Part shown: piece by piece, positions 31,224 through 42,959 of the stretch
Layout of the letters: every line of letters starts with the position of its first letter
Position numbering within the stretch: the first letter of the stretch is position 1
Assembly: GCF_001039355.2 (NCBI RefSeq)
Contig: NW_019774069.1
Location: 1,457,795-1,501,220 of the forward strand
Direction of reading: 5' to 3'
DNA: 43,426 nt
Origin: Lingula anatina
Taxonomy: Eukaryota; Brachiopoda; Lingulata; Lingulida; Lingulidae
Position numbers and translations under genes: made by a program
The notes under the pieces: generated by a model
What the model saw: the letters and a program-made list of their open reading frames with translations, nothing else
What the model was told of the DNA's origin: nothing
The model's database searches: none

Positions 31224-31695
31224 GTGACACAGCGACCCGTCTCCAGTAAACCCGGGAGGGCATGGACCGCAGCGAAACCCAGTCCCGGGGGCTGGCACGT
31301 CGTAACAAGTCACGTTACGGAAACAACTCCCTGCCAAACACCCTGGGATATCTGGAAATTAAAAAAAAAACATTTTTTAATGTTTTCTTCAAGATCACAA
31401 TTAAGAAAATATAATCCAAGAACCACGTTGATATGGACTTGATTTTGTTGGGCCTGAAGCTTTCTGAGCCTGAAGTCTTGCACCCCATTTCCATAATTTT
31501 TTAGATCGCTCTATCCCTGCGGGGAGTCTCACTAGATTACTGTCAGCTTGGCCGGCTTAAGCGTCTGTCCCGCCTACTAAAGCTGTAAGGGGGTAATTAA
31601 TTATGGTGCCCGCTCGGCTGACTGCAATTTAGCGCGAACCCCCAGAGAGTTAGGTCGATCTAAAACTTAATCTTTAGATCGATCTAAATCTCTGG
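31224..31695. repeat. Unclassified GC-rich island with terminal hairpin; possible degraded mobile element
   Basis: This ~470-bp stretch is clearly richer in GC than its flanks (for example 31240-31340 and 31510-31640). It ends in an inverted repeat: CCCAGAGA-type arms at about 31640-31663 and 31673-31696 pair with only two mismatches over 24 bases, each containing GATCGATCTAAA-like sequence. A further TTTTAGATCG word lies at 31498-31507. I do not recognise a known snRNA, tRNA or rRNA. It could be a SINE- or MITE-like insertion or a structured RNA. Confidence 0.4.
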
Positions 31696-31734
31696 GAAAG
31701 CACCCCAAGTACGTGTTTGCCCATAAACTAATGA

Positions 31735-31740
31735 TTTATT
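31735..31740 (-). terminator. Candidate poly(A) signal of the mosaic extracellular gene
   Basis: TTTATT on the plus strand, AATAAA on the minus strand, about 285 bases after the stop codon at 32024. Confidence 0.4.
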
Positions 31741-32023
31741 CATATGTAAAGGGGCCAATTTCTTGTTTTTGAATAAAGCAATTGATACTTATTAGTTCAT
31801 CTATGTAACATTTAACACCATTAGCCATTTATCTCACGAACACAGCCTCATAATTATATGAAGAGCTGGTTTGAATAAATTATTTTAAATAAATGAATGA
31901 GCAGAAGTGGATCTTGGACAGTATGGGGAAAGAAAGCGCGACCAGAAGTGGTTCCACGGATTTCATGCCGATACCTGAAAATCCACAATTTATCGCAATA
32001 ATCTAAATGTCCAATGACTAAAA

Positions 32024-35000
32024 CTATCCCTTACCCATTTCACACCTTTGCCCCTCCCATCCACTGTGACAACGACATTCTCCATTCCTCGGGTCACACC
32101 GCCCGTTCATACAGTCACAGTCCTCCTGGCACAGGTGCCCTTTCTTATTGGCTGGGCACACTGGAAAACAGTTAAGCTCATTGGTAAAAAAAAAAGAGAG
32201 AGAGAGAGAGAGAATCCAATGTAGTTATGGTGCATTTACGATATTCTTTTAAAGGATTTAAATTTTCTTCAAGTTCATAGAGGGTTTTCTAATTCTGCAC
32301 CCTCGTCTCCGTTTTTATCTTCCTTTTCCATTTTTGCCACATAAATCATTGTTAAGGACGCATGAGGATTTATTTGCCCTTTTAAATTTTATTTATTTAT
32401 TTATTTATTATTAAGGATTTAGAAATTGCGTTATACTAACTTTTTTAAACTTGGTCTTGGCTTGTCATGTGACTAATACACTGTATCAGAAAATTTAAAG
32501 AAACAGGGATCCTACCAAAATTTATTTTTTGTCTCATCTGTCTTAGTCTTCTTTGCTTTAAACCCAGCAAAAGTTGTTATTGTTTCATTTTATAACCTTA
32601 GATATCTTTAACTCAAAATCATGTCGGAAGAAAATAATTATGAAGTTTAAACTTACTCCTGCAGATTCTTGCCCCTGGTGCCTCTGTTGTGGACCCTGTA
32701 GGGCAGGGCACACAGGCCGTCTGTCGTGCCAAGGGCTGGTAGGTTCCCATCGGACATGGCTTACACTTATCGTCTGCCGCATCATAGAATGATCCAGCTT
32801 GGCAGGGGACTGCAATTAAATATTAACAAATATAACATTATCTACTAGGTAAAACTGATTTTAACAATAGAATAAAAAAATTTAAAAAGCAATTGAAAAA
32901 CGATCAAATGTTTAATATAACGTACACATTAGTTAATCCATGAATAGATCTCCCTTTTGTTTACCACTTCAAACCTAATTCAGGATATGATAATTCACAG
33001 TATATTAGAATTGTCCTATTGGTATTCTGAATGATATATTTGCTTCGTCATAAGATTTCTCTTTAATAAATGCGCATTAATAAACTGTTCTTCTATCATA
33101 ATGCTGTGTGAAAACAACATACAAATGCATATTCACACTAAGAACCCAACTTAAGTTGACGTGCATCTTCTTAGGCAGCTTACCACAATTTTCTTTACTG
33201 GCTTTCATTGCTTTGGGACATACGGTTTCAACACCAGAGGCGTCAAGACCATTTTGCTGTGGTTCGAAGTCCCGATTAGCGGCGTTAAATGCTAGCGCCC
33301 CCAGACGCTCCCGATACAATCTTTCTAGTACCCGTTTAGCATTCATCACTGCAGCCTTTAAAAACCTTTTGTAAGTTTTGAAAACCTTATCACCCAAAAT
33401 TTCACAGTGTCGATCGGGAATGCGAAGAAAAATGCATATGTTTTTCCGGTCACGTTGCGTGAATGTCTGCCCTGCGCCTTTGTTGGCTTCGACGTCGAAT
33501 TTGAAGTCAACCGACTGGAGTTCTTCCACGACACCACGTCTGCGTCTCCGTTTTGTGGTTCTTCCACAAATGATTCCAACATTCTTCATGTCACAGACCT
33601 TAGTACTGCTTTTAAGACAGACTCCTTCATCTGACAACTTTTTAGCGAACTCTCGTTTCACATCGTTTCTCTCTTGTTCTGTCAGTTCATTACAAGCACG
33701 CACAAAGTAAGTCGAGTTGGCTTCGAATTTGAAATCCGGGAAGAATTCCACTGAAAAATTAAAAGAAAAATTTTAAATGAAATTTTACTTGACAAACACT
33801 GAGTAAAGAAACTACGCTCTTAAAGGAATTAATTAGTCTGTAACAAATCCATTATATTTCATGAAAATGCAAAAGAAAATAGAAGTCTTTCGTCAAATAC
33901 TACAATTAGGAGAAATTAAGAATTGCCTTGTCCTGTCTTACCAATAGTTGCTATTTCCCTTATGTCAATGCAGTCTTTAAAATCCTAATTTCACTCATTT
34001 ACTGTGTAAAATCAATAACGGATTTTCAACCCCTTATTTTTAACGAAAGTACAAATGTGCCCTTTTAATCCACCTTTTTATCATAATTAACAAACTTCCT
34101 TTTTTTACCGATGCATGGGTCGAGAGTGCTGTTTATATTTTCTCTTTGATACGTCCACACATAGTCGGTCATTGGTCCACAGGTTTCGTAGTCGTTGGTT
34201 CTTGAAGGGAACTCAAACCCAGGGTTGCATTTCACTGAGCACTGCTGAGAATTTTGCTCCCGGTACCAGTGACACACAAGACCACCGTTATCTGGGGCGT
34301 CAGACTCCGTCAAATTTCGGCACGTTTCGTTTACTGCAGACAAGAAGTATGAAATTCAAAGAAAGATGGCATAGTTATATTTTAGTGGTTTGACTTAACC
34401 CAACCACAACAAAAACTAAATTCTGAATTCAACCACACTGTTCGCAATTGCATCTTATTTTGTAGCATGCCATTACAGTGTTTTTACAACTGGTTTATTA
34501 CCTCCGCCAAGGAGGTTGTAGAACTTACTTATGTTTTCACCCCTGTTTGTTGGTTTGTTTGTTTGTTTGTTTGTCTGTCATCAACATAACTCAAAAAGTC
34601 ATGGACCGATTTAAATGAAATTTTCAGGAACTGTCAGAAGTGGGCCAAGGAACAGATGATTTGTTTTTGGTGGTGATCTGAATTAATAATCAACAATAAT
34701 CAATAATAATCAAAAATTGTTGCCTTGGCGGAGGTCTGCGCTCTCGGAGTGCTTTTCTGGTATTCTTTATCATTTTCAATTTTAAATTAGTGGGCTTCGT
34801 TATACTAACGATAGGATAAAGCCATTCCTAGTAACACACATCAAATACAAATAGTGAACGTAAAACCATAGCTTTTTAGTGTATTCATTACCTAAACAAC
34901 TGTGTCCATCTTTGGGATCTATCTTGTAGCCTTGTATAGAACACAAGCACCTGTATCTGCCGTCCTGGTTCTCACACGTGTCTTGGCAGGGTCCACGGCC

Positions 35001-38000
35001 ATCGTTAGGTGCGCACTCATCGATATCTATGATAAACGATAAAATATCTTTTGTAATCAATGCGTATCGAAATACGTGTCTCATCCACTGTTGGGGCCGT
35101 GCTTACATAAATAAAAAACGAAAGAGAAGAGAAGTGTTTCATACATTATGTCATAAAGAGCAATGGTACGTTTGCTAGCTTTGAACGCTTAATACGGCAG
35201 CCGGGCTGTATCCTTTCCAGGGAGGTGAGAGCGACACTAAATATGGTATGCAACAGGACCAAAATGTCCAGGCTTCCTTTGAATTGTGAATTAAATAAAA
35301 TATAGGCCTATGTATAATTTCAACCATCGGGGTTGCTATATTAAAAAAAATATGAATAAAGAGAACATTGTTTGAGACTACCTATATCCACCAAAATGAA
35401 AGTCCGAAATTCGAAAATGGTAGCTTAAATAAAAAGACACGCTCAATATATCCAATGCATATACTGTATAAGTGTAAAAATAGAGAAAACCACAACACAC
35501 GTGCTGGAAGACACTTAGTTGACACAAATGTATAAGCAAGACCTCCAATGCTTTTTTTGCAATATTATCTAACCAGTCCAACGTCTACAAAACAAATGAA
35601 TGCAGATCCCAAGGCAGTGGTCAAGCTTGGCGTACTTACCTGTACACGGGCCTCCTGGTGGTCCCTGGTAGCCGTCATCACATAGACAGCCGTTTTTCAT
35701 CCTTGCTGTCCCCTCAGTGTGTGAGTGTCGGGGGCACGGCAGGCAGCTGCGTAAGTCGGCTTTGTACGTGTGGCGGAGACAGGCTGAAAAAATGTTATAA
35801 CGATAAGATTCTCGTTGCTATATAGAAGGAATAACAATAGGTAAATATACGTAATGTACTTTTCCAAGATTCATTGAATCTACGTTCAAGCCTTATTACT
35901 TAAATACATTTTTTCGGAGAGGTCTTATCTTAACCCATACATAACACAGTATAGGCAAAAGGAAATGTTTCATTTTCAAAATGCCAGATGTGCTACACGC
36001 GACTACTGCAGTACAAATCAGGCCTGTGCCACAAAACAAAGGGCGTGGTTGAAAATTAACATTTCCAAAATATCTTGCATAATGGCTGAGTAACATTACT
36101 TACTGTATCATTTTGAAGATAATTTTTGTCAATATCAATACCTGTCAGTTTATTCTTCAAAATATATCAATAAACGTTCCTTCATCGACACAGATAATGT
36201 CCTCCAGACCTAATATATCAGAGTCAGTACCCACCTGAGCACCCGGGCATGGCCCCGTCCCAGTCTCCGTTTTCTTGGCAGGTCCGCATGGCTGTGCCTT
36301 TATCTAGTATGTAACCGTCACTGCAGTTGAAGGCGCAACTACTGCCTAGCTTGTTGTCACACTGTGAGATGGAGCCATGGCGAGGAGCTTGCAAGACAGG
36401 GCAGCGGATTTCTACATCAAAGAAAACGTTATATGCGTGTAATTAATGACTGAATAAAAGAGTATCCATACCTATGTATGTTAAGTTTATTGAAATCTGA
36501 AATTCCAAACACCAGAGACACTTGACTCTGAATATTCATAAAAAAAGACATAGTTAGATTTAGTTCTCGATTTCTAACAAACAGTGTCCCTTTAAACCTT
36601 GAAAGAGCAAATTTTCGATAAATGTATTACACGGATTTTGAATGAATGAATTAGGTTTACGTTAAAAATCTTTACAGTCGATTTTCAGTTGCAGGGAAAA
36701 CTACAGGAAAGGCAATAAAAATCAAAATAATGCCACAGACAATCTGAAATAAATACATAAGGAGGGAGCCAAATTATTTATAGGGCTACATGATATATTT
36801 CCCTTTTTAGAAAGAAGTTATATTTTACAAAAATTTCTTTTTTTTTGAATTCATTCTAACGTTACCATACATGTATGCGAAATCAATTGATTATAAACCT
36901 TTCTACCACTCCCCCAACCCCCCATATATTACTTACCCTGACAGGGTCCACCTGGCGGACCAGTATACCCTTTGTTACACACACACTGCTCAGCACTGGT
37001 ACTGGCCACCGTGACGGTGTGGGTGTTCTCAGCACATGGAACACATATTGGGGAATTAGCAGCCATATAGGTGTTTAGTGGACAGGCTGAAAGAAACAAA
37101 AATTGGTCAAGAAACGGAGAAAAACTGCGCAAAGGAATAAGGAAATGAAGTAAGAAGAAAAAGTGAAAAAGGAAGAGAGGCACCTTATTTCCAAAGAAAC
37201 TTTAAATTTTACTGAAGTATGAGCTCTGCGTGTGGAAGGAAATCAAATTATTGTTTAACAGTATTGATCGATGTCAAATTCATTTATTTATGTAAATAAG
37301 GTAAAAAAAACGTTTAATTTTTGTCATTTTCTTCAAAGACATGGTAGGTTACCCTCGCAGGTAGGCGCGGAACCACTCCAAACTCCATCTGCCTGGCACG
37401 TCAATTTGGAGGCGCCGCGTAGTATGTAGCCGTTGAAACAGCTGTATGTCACATTATGTGGGAAATAATACACGGTACCGTCTTTGGCTCCATTTACTGG
37501 TGAACCAGGATTACCACATATGGCAGCTGAAAAAGGTCATGTAGATTATTTTTTACTGGTATATTAAAACACCAAAACAGGTTGATAGTTTTTACCTGCA
37601 TTATTCTGATTTGCAATTTTTTTTTGGATAGTAAGAAAGAAAAGAAAAGTGACTTAAAAAGACAACCAATTTAATAGTCAGCTTTTAGGTCCATCCTTTT
37701 GATAGCCACGATAAATGATATTACATGAAAACTGTTAAAAGCAACCTGCTTCTCAGATATAAAATTTATTTATATACATCTGTTTCTGGAATTTTGGTTT
37801 GGCAAAAATGTCGGTTTGGCCAAAGAGCACTGCAACCAAAGGCGATAGTATAAATTCTAATGACTTTTGTTGTTAATTGAGAAACTTCAACACCTAGGGT
37901 TGCAATTATGAAATAAATTATAATAATCATTATCAGTTTGCACTAAAGACTCGTTTTCAGCACACCTTCACATGTGGGGGATGGAGCACTCCATTCGCCG

Positions 38001-39456
38001 CTCTCTAGACATTCAAGAGTAGCATTCCCTACAAGGTTGTAGCCAGCGTCGCACTGAAAGCTGACCTTGGACGCAAAAGTTACTCTTCTGCCTATAACCT
38101 CACCATGTTTTGGAACACGGGGTTCATCACATTTGATTTCTGAAAAAATATGATATGCTTTTGATTAGTCTTTGAATTTTATTTACATGATGGTTTCAAT
38201 TTGTATTTAGCGAAGACATAAATTATTAAAACACATACTGTGTATAAAAGAATTTCATTGACAAGTTTGCATTGTCCAATGTTTTGCATTTTCACGATCC
38301 TAAACATGCCTAGATTATGAACAAAGAACTATTACATACCTACACACGTTGGGTCATTACCAGTCCACGTTTTTGTAGCCATGCAGCGTCGACTCTTTTG
38401 TCCCTCTAGTTTATATCCTTTATTACATTTGTACGTCACAACATCACCAAACTTAAAGGAGTTCCCTTCTCTCTCTCCGTGTTGTGGGGTACCTGGTTCT
38501 CCACAACTGACAGCTATGAACATAATATGGGACAATTATACATAGATAAAACATAAAAAGAATAAGAATAAATACATGTACATCGATTAAATTTTTGGAA
38601 ATAATGAGTACCTCAGTTGTGTTAAAGCATTAAACAAGGTGGTTACTTGATTTAACATTTCATTGGAAAACTAATTGATCGTAGCATCCACTAATCATAA
38701 AAAAACGTAACAAAGCAGGAGACAAAAAAGCGACCCAAAACAACGAAGGCCGTCGCATTTACGCGAGTACTACAACTTTGGCACAGTGTTTTATCTAAGA
38801 GTCAGAATATGAAGCATGCTTTATAGTACAGTGAAGAAATGCAAACGGTTAAATAAAGTTAACACAGAATAATGCATAGAATTAAATGAAAAAGTCATAT
38901 TATAACTGAGGATTATACCGGAATATAGCTTACTAAAAAAAGGATCGCATTTTTTGGATTGACTTCTTAACATGTTTTCGCCTTGAGCCCATATGATATA
39001 CAATTGTTTCATACCATAAACAAATAATTAGTTGAAGGGAATGTATTGAAAAGGATAAAGTTTTACCTTCGCATAGTGGATTAAATCCAGAAAATTTTCC
39101 AGTAGTTTCTTGATCCTGTTGGCAAACACGTGTTTCAGGGCCTCTTATTTCATACCCCTCATCACATCTATAGACCAGCTGCTCGCCAAAGGCGTAACCC
39201 TTCTGAGGGTTCAGAATCTGAACATGTTCGTTGGCTTGTGGCATAGTACAGACAATTCCTATAAATTAGAAAGAGATGTTTTTAGAGTCTAAATTTACAA
39301 AATGTACGTAGTCGTTTAAAGAAAATACAACAACACCTTTAAAGAAAACGAAGAAGGATTTCTACAAAATTATTTTAAACGTGCAAGCGCTTTGTGACTT
39401 TCGTTTAAAGTGAATAACATGGGGGCCGAGGGCGAAACCCAATCCTTCATGCATGA

Positions 39457-39495
<39 letters not shown>

Positions 39496-42340
39496 GTCAG
39501 AGTGGGGGCCTAAGCCCCTCCTTATGATTATGTAGTATAAAATTAGCAACTGCCACATCCTTGTGGTAGCTTGATTTATTTCAGTTGATATTTTTATCCC
39601 TCTATTTATGTATGCATATACTATTATGTAGGACATAAAAAGTAATATTCAAGAGTACAAACGTACAGTATGGAATTACATCTAAAGCATAAATTAGCAC
39701 GAGGCCAAGCAATGTTACTGTCCGACATTTAAAATCGTGGATGTGAAAGGTGGAAGGCAATGTTGCCCGTTTGTCAGAACCCCAACCCCACGTCATTTGG
39801 TACACCTGGGAGGCACTAGGAATTTTTGCTATGAAACATTGCTTTATAAATACGCACGTTCACACTTTGGTGATGGGTGGCTCCATTTCCCATCACTTCC
39901 ACAGATAATGGTCTCTCTGCCGGCTAGATGATACCCAGTGTCACAGGTGAAAGTGGCCAGACTGCGATACTTTGCAGGCCAAGTGCCCGCAATATGACTT
40001 CGTGGATTTTTTGTTGGGTAATCGCACACCACCTCTGAAATAAATAAGTGATTTAGTGAAATGATTAAGTGCTATCATTACTGTTACATCAGAGAGAGAG
40101 AGAAAGAGAGAGATGTGCATGAAAGCAAGCATATGTGGATTCAAATGAATGTACATATCCAATATCTTCAGAAACGCTTAAGATCAAAATTGTTAAAGAA
40201 TATCTACAACGATCGTTTAATTTCAACAACAGGGAAGATTATAAAGTGCAAAAAACCTACCAGTTTCGCAGCAACTTCCCTTCCACCCAGGCTGGCACTC
40301 ACACGACCCACTATTGGGTGTTCCGCCGTTCGGACAGTTTTCGTTACACCTATAATCCTGTACTTTAGAGTGTCGACATTGAAAGTTTTGAAGTTCACGA
40401 CATCTTCCCACAGTTTGATATTCCCTAGTGCGTTTTGTTCTTCCGCCACCGCACCTGAATTAGGGATATGCATTTCATTTTTAATATTTGCAAGTTTACA
40501 TACATATAGGTAAGGCGACATCCAGTTGTAGGGAAACACTCAAGTGCTAGATTCTATCGAAGAGGATAAAAATATCTAAGAGACTGTATTGGTTCCCTAT
40601 TCACTAAATATACTCAGTATGGTACATGTGTAAAAATGTGATGTTGTTCACTCCTGACTTAAGTGTAAAACTCGTAACAGATTAAATGAAATCGAGCCAA
40701 CCATAATCATGCACTAACAGTTGAACTCTCTTTCTCTCTCTTCATACTACAAATATACTACGTTCTTATTCAACGATAGTTATAAATGTTTACCTTGCCG
40801 TGCACATGCTCCACTCAGACCACTCCGTGACACAGATAGCGTCACATAACTGTTCCAATTGAAACTTCATAGACTTCTCGTACCGTTTTGCTGCTTCTTC
40901 AGCCTGTTTCCTACCCATAATCATACCTGAAGTATGAACCAATTGGAAACGTCTTATTTAGATGTACATTTATTTAGATTTCCTAGGAACCAGTCTTATT
41001 GAATAATTACTATGACCCAACGTCATCATGTTTGATAAATAAGAGACACAAGAATGCTTTGAATTCCATTAAAAACAAGTACCCAATTTTGATAAAATTT
41101 CTTTCTTTTTGGTTTATCCCCCCCCCCCCCCAAAAAAAAAAAAAAAAAAAAAAAGACAACTTCCAACTAGTGCTTATAAGCGTCAAACAGCCATTTAGAA
41201 ACACACCGGCCACTCTACAAAATGGCAAAAGAGGTCCGTATTGCAAGTCTAAAAACTATTCTCTCTCTCTCTCTCCCTCTCCCTCTCTCTCCCTCTCTCT
41301 CTCAGTTTTACCTGCAATGCTAACAATGGCCTGTACACCTGCCGCGACACCCATAGCAATGGCAGCAGCTGCTCGTTCTTTTCTTACTTTGGTCACCTCG
41401 TGCTTTGGCGATTTCAATAGGACCACATCAGGGTATCCAAACCTAATAGGCAGAGTAGACACAAATAGTATGTACTTGATGGATGGTGTGTTTCAAAGGT
41501 TTAGTTTCATACCTGTAGTTTCCTGTAATCTTTGTATAAAGGGACTATGAATGTTTATGGTAATCTGAGATGGAGGATCCGTAAATAGGTGATTACAGAT
41601 ACATACGTTTTTAATGTAATCCCTAAGCCCATGAAGTGTTCCCATTTACACCCGTTTCGTTTGTACATGTATGCTTGTGTCTATTGTAAATCTGTTGAAC
41701 TACGTGATTAATAGGCATTTCTATCCTTCTCTTATCCGAAACCCATATTTTTTTATGATGAAGCTCACCGGTTCTGAATTGAACAAATCCGCAGCCGGTT
41801 CTGAATTGAAAAAATCCGTTCTTCAAGCAGATTGGACGCAATTTTTTCTGTTCCCAAAGTCAAGAAAATGTGAAGCATTTTGACGTTTACATGACCTCAG
41901 TGGATGACTTGTGTCTCTCTCTTTTAGGGGAATATAGACTAGAAAGACCAGGGGTGCCGAGATGCAAAGCCACCGTCCCCCTTGATATCGTGTGTGTTTG
42001 TGTATGCGCACGCTCATTCCTGGGTGCTTAACCTAGCGAATAGTTACTTTTTTGCCTTTCATTTTCTATTTGCATAAAAAAACAAGCTTTGCTCAGGAGT
42101 TGTCATTGCATTAGGGTAGCAAATATTCTCACAAAGTTTCTCGTAAAATGGTAGCATGATTGTGACAGATGTGCAGACGGTAGTTCACATATTTATCAAA
42201 AGGTGTCTCTTAACTCGTATAAACAAAAAAACTTACCTCACGCTTCTGGCAACTTTAATGTCCGTGGCCTCCGCAGTCACGCAGCTGCACATCCATAGCG
42301 TGCACACAGCAATAACAATTGCCGGTATGTATCGATGCAT
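32024..42340 (-). CDS. Mosaic extracellular protein: signal peptide, TSP1, EGF, six Sushi domains plus one Sushi-like, Eph-receptor-like modules and one unassigned domain
   Basis: Exons (minus): 42340-42237, 41442-41312, 40926-40794, 40454-40261, 40034-39858, 39258-39067, 38515-38340 region (coding from 38513), 38139-37966, 37526-37353, 37086-36937, 36411-36235, 35783-35640, 35026-34892, 34333-34109, 33750-33184, 32809-32657, 32160-32024. They join in frame for 1046 residues. Order: signal peptide (1-23), Ala/Gly hydrophobic stretch (~58-82), TSP1 (WSEWSMC, ~112-155), EGF (to 187), Sushi 1-5 (188-484, one exon each), Eph-receptor-like Cys-rich (485-534), Sushi 6 (535-593), Eph-like (594-641), calcium-binding EGF starting DIDEC (642-686), a longer Sushi-like domain (687-761), an unassigned domain (762-950), GCC2/GCC3-type (951-1001) and a final EGF (1002-1043). 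From exon 4 on, every intron is phase 1. A role in adhesion, matrix or innate defence is likely, but I recognise no named orthologue. Confidence 0.85.
32186..32213. repeat. Poly-A plus (AG)n tract in last intron of the mosaic gene
   Basis: A10 followed by AG repeats on the plus strand, which forms a CT-rich pyrimidine tract on the coding strand about 25 bases upstream of the acceptor of the final exon (32160). It can serve as that acceptor's polypyrimidine tract. Confidence 0.7.
33184..33750 (-). CDS. Exon for a 189-residue unassigned domain of the mosaic protein
   Basis: This single exon, far larger than its neighbours (567 bp against 135-225), encodes residues 762-950. The first third has Cys at about 781, 806, 814 and 823 and an N-glycosylation sequon (NST near 773). 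It then has a five-Arg run (KRRRRRG, ~828-834), a possible furin site. The remainder holds VDFKFDVEANK, CIFLRIPDRHCEILGD and a basic helix-like stretch KTYKRFLKAAVMNAKRVLER. It lies just before the GCC2/GCC3 module, where SVEP1-like proteins also carry spacer segments. I cannot assign it to a family. Confidence 0.8.
34501..34734. mobile_element. MITE-like non-autonomous element with 12-bp perfect inverted ends
   Basis: The 12-mer CCTCCGCCAAGG at 34501-34512 is matched by its exact reverse complement at 34723-34734. Between them lie a GTTT-repeat block (~34543-34577), the words ATAACTCAAAAAGT and GAAATTTTCAGGAA, and an AT-rich run of CAATAAT units. There is no ORF. This general layout is widespread in marine invertebrate genomes. 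It sits in an intron of the mosaic gene, between the calcium-binding EGF exon and the Sushi-like exon. Confidence 0.65.
39461..39493. repeat. (CT)n microsatellite in mosaic-gene intron
   Basis: About 33 bases of CT, between the Sushi 1 and Sushi 2 exons. Confidence 0.9.
41118..41154. repeat. Poly(C)14 directly joined to poly(A)~23
   Basis: Fourteen C followed by about 23 A on the plus strand, in intron 2 of the mosaic gene. On the coding strand it reads T-tract then G-tract. The G-run could contribute to a quadruplex, and the lengths should be treated as uncertain because homopolymers are error-prone. Confidence 0.85.
41260..41303. repeat. CT-rich microsatellite next to a donor site of the mosaic gene
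   Basis: CT run with CCT interruptions. On the coding strand it is a GA-rich tract beginning about nine bases after the donor of exon 2 (exon ends at 41312). Confidence 0.9.
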
Positions 42341-42387
42341 TACGCCTTCCTCTATTCGACTGTTAGTTTTAATTAATCTTATTTTTT
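42341..42387 (-). other. 5'UTR part of coding exon 1, mosaic gene
   Basis: A TTCAG acceptor with an AT-rich pyrimidine stretch ends just before 42387 on the minus strand, 47 bases upstream of the start codon at 42340. This makes the coding exon 1 the second exon of the gene. Confidence 0.45.
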
Positions 42388-42680
42388 CTGAATTAAATAA
42401 TTTGAATATCACTTGTAAATACATTTCTGTCAAGTATAGAAGTGAATACCTTATTCACCAACGTAGTTTTTTGCTCTAAGGAAACTTCACTGACATAACA
42501 TTTAACGTCTCTTCAACTTGTGTTGTGATGTTGATCATTTAACAAAAAGAAGCACGTAAAATAAACACAATTGATAACATAATTAACACATGGTTATAAC
42601 CCTCAACTCAGTATTTAACCTTCCTTGACGCTCCAAGTAATTTCAAAGAAACCCTACTTCAGATATATGTATGCACTTAC

Positions 42681-42780
42681 CAGTGATATTTAGATCTTGA
42701 GGTGATCGTACGAGCTAAACCGGCGAGTAGACCTAAGTCGTCTACTAGATATCTGTGACGTTAAAATAACCGGACATGTC
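42681..42780 (-). other. Probable non-coding first exon (5'UTR) and promoter side of the mosaic gene
   Basis: A strong donor CTG|GTAAGTG ends an exon at 42681 on the minus strand. With the acceptor before 42387 it would define a ~290-base 5'UTR intron. The upstream limit of the exon is a guess; CpG-containing sequence continues to about 42830. Confidence 0.4.
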
Positions 42781-42959
42781 TACTGAATTGACTCAGAGTT
42801 TACCGCGTTTATCTCATATTCGTTCCAGGAAGCAAAACAGTCAACCAGGACATGAAGCAGTACTTAACTTTGGGAACTAAATTAATACTGGGTATCCGGT
42901 TGCGTGAAAGACCACATGTTGCTATATCTTCAAATCCTGTTTACACAGCGCAGTATGTA

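Noticed and set aside
31224-31442. Plus-strand 72-codon ORF in the GC-rich island
   Set aside because: Isolated, no start context, no domain and no splice partner. It is better treated as part of a possible repeat. The start also looks loosely like an SRP RNA or Alu tail, but the rest does not follow.
40204-40539. 111-codon minus-strand ORF overlapping the TSP1/EGF exon
   Set aside because: It is in the wrong frame. The frame with conserved Cys spacing (RCRELQNFQC, CPNGGTPNSGSC) is the one that joins both neighbouring exons in phase.
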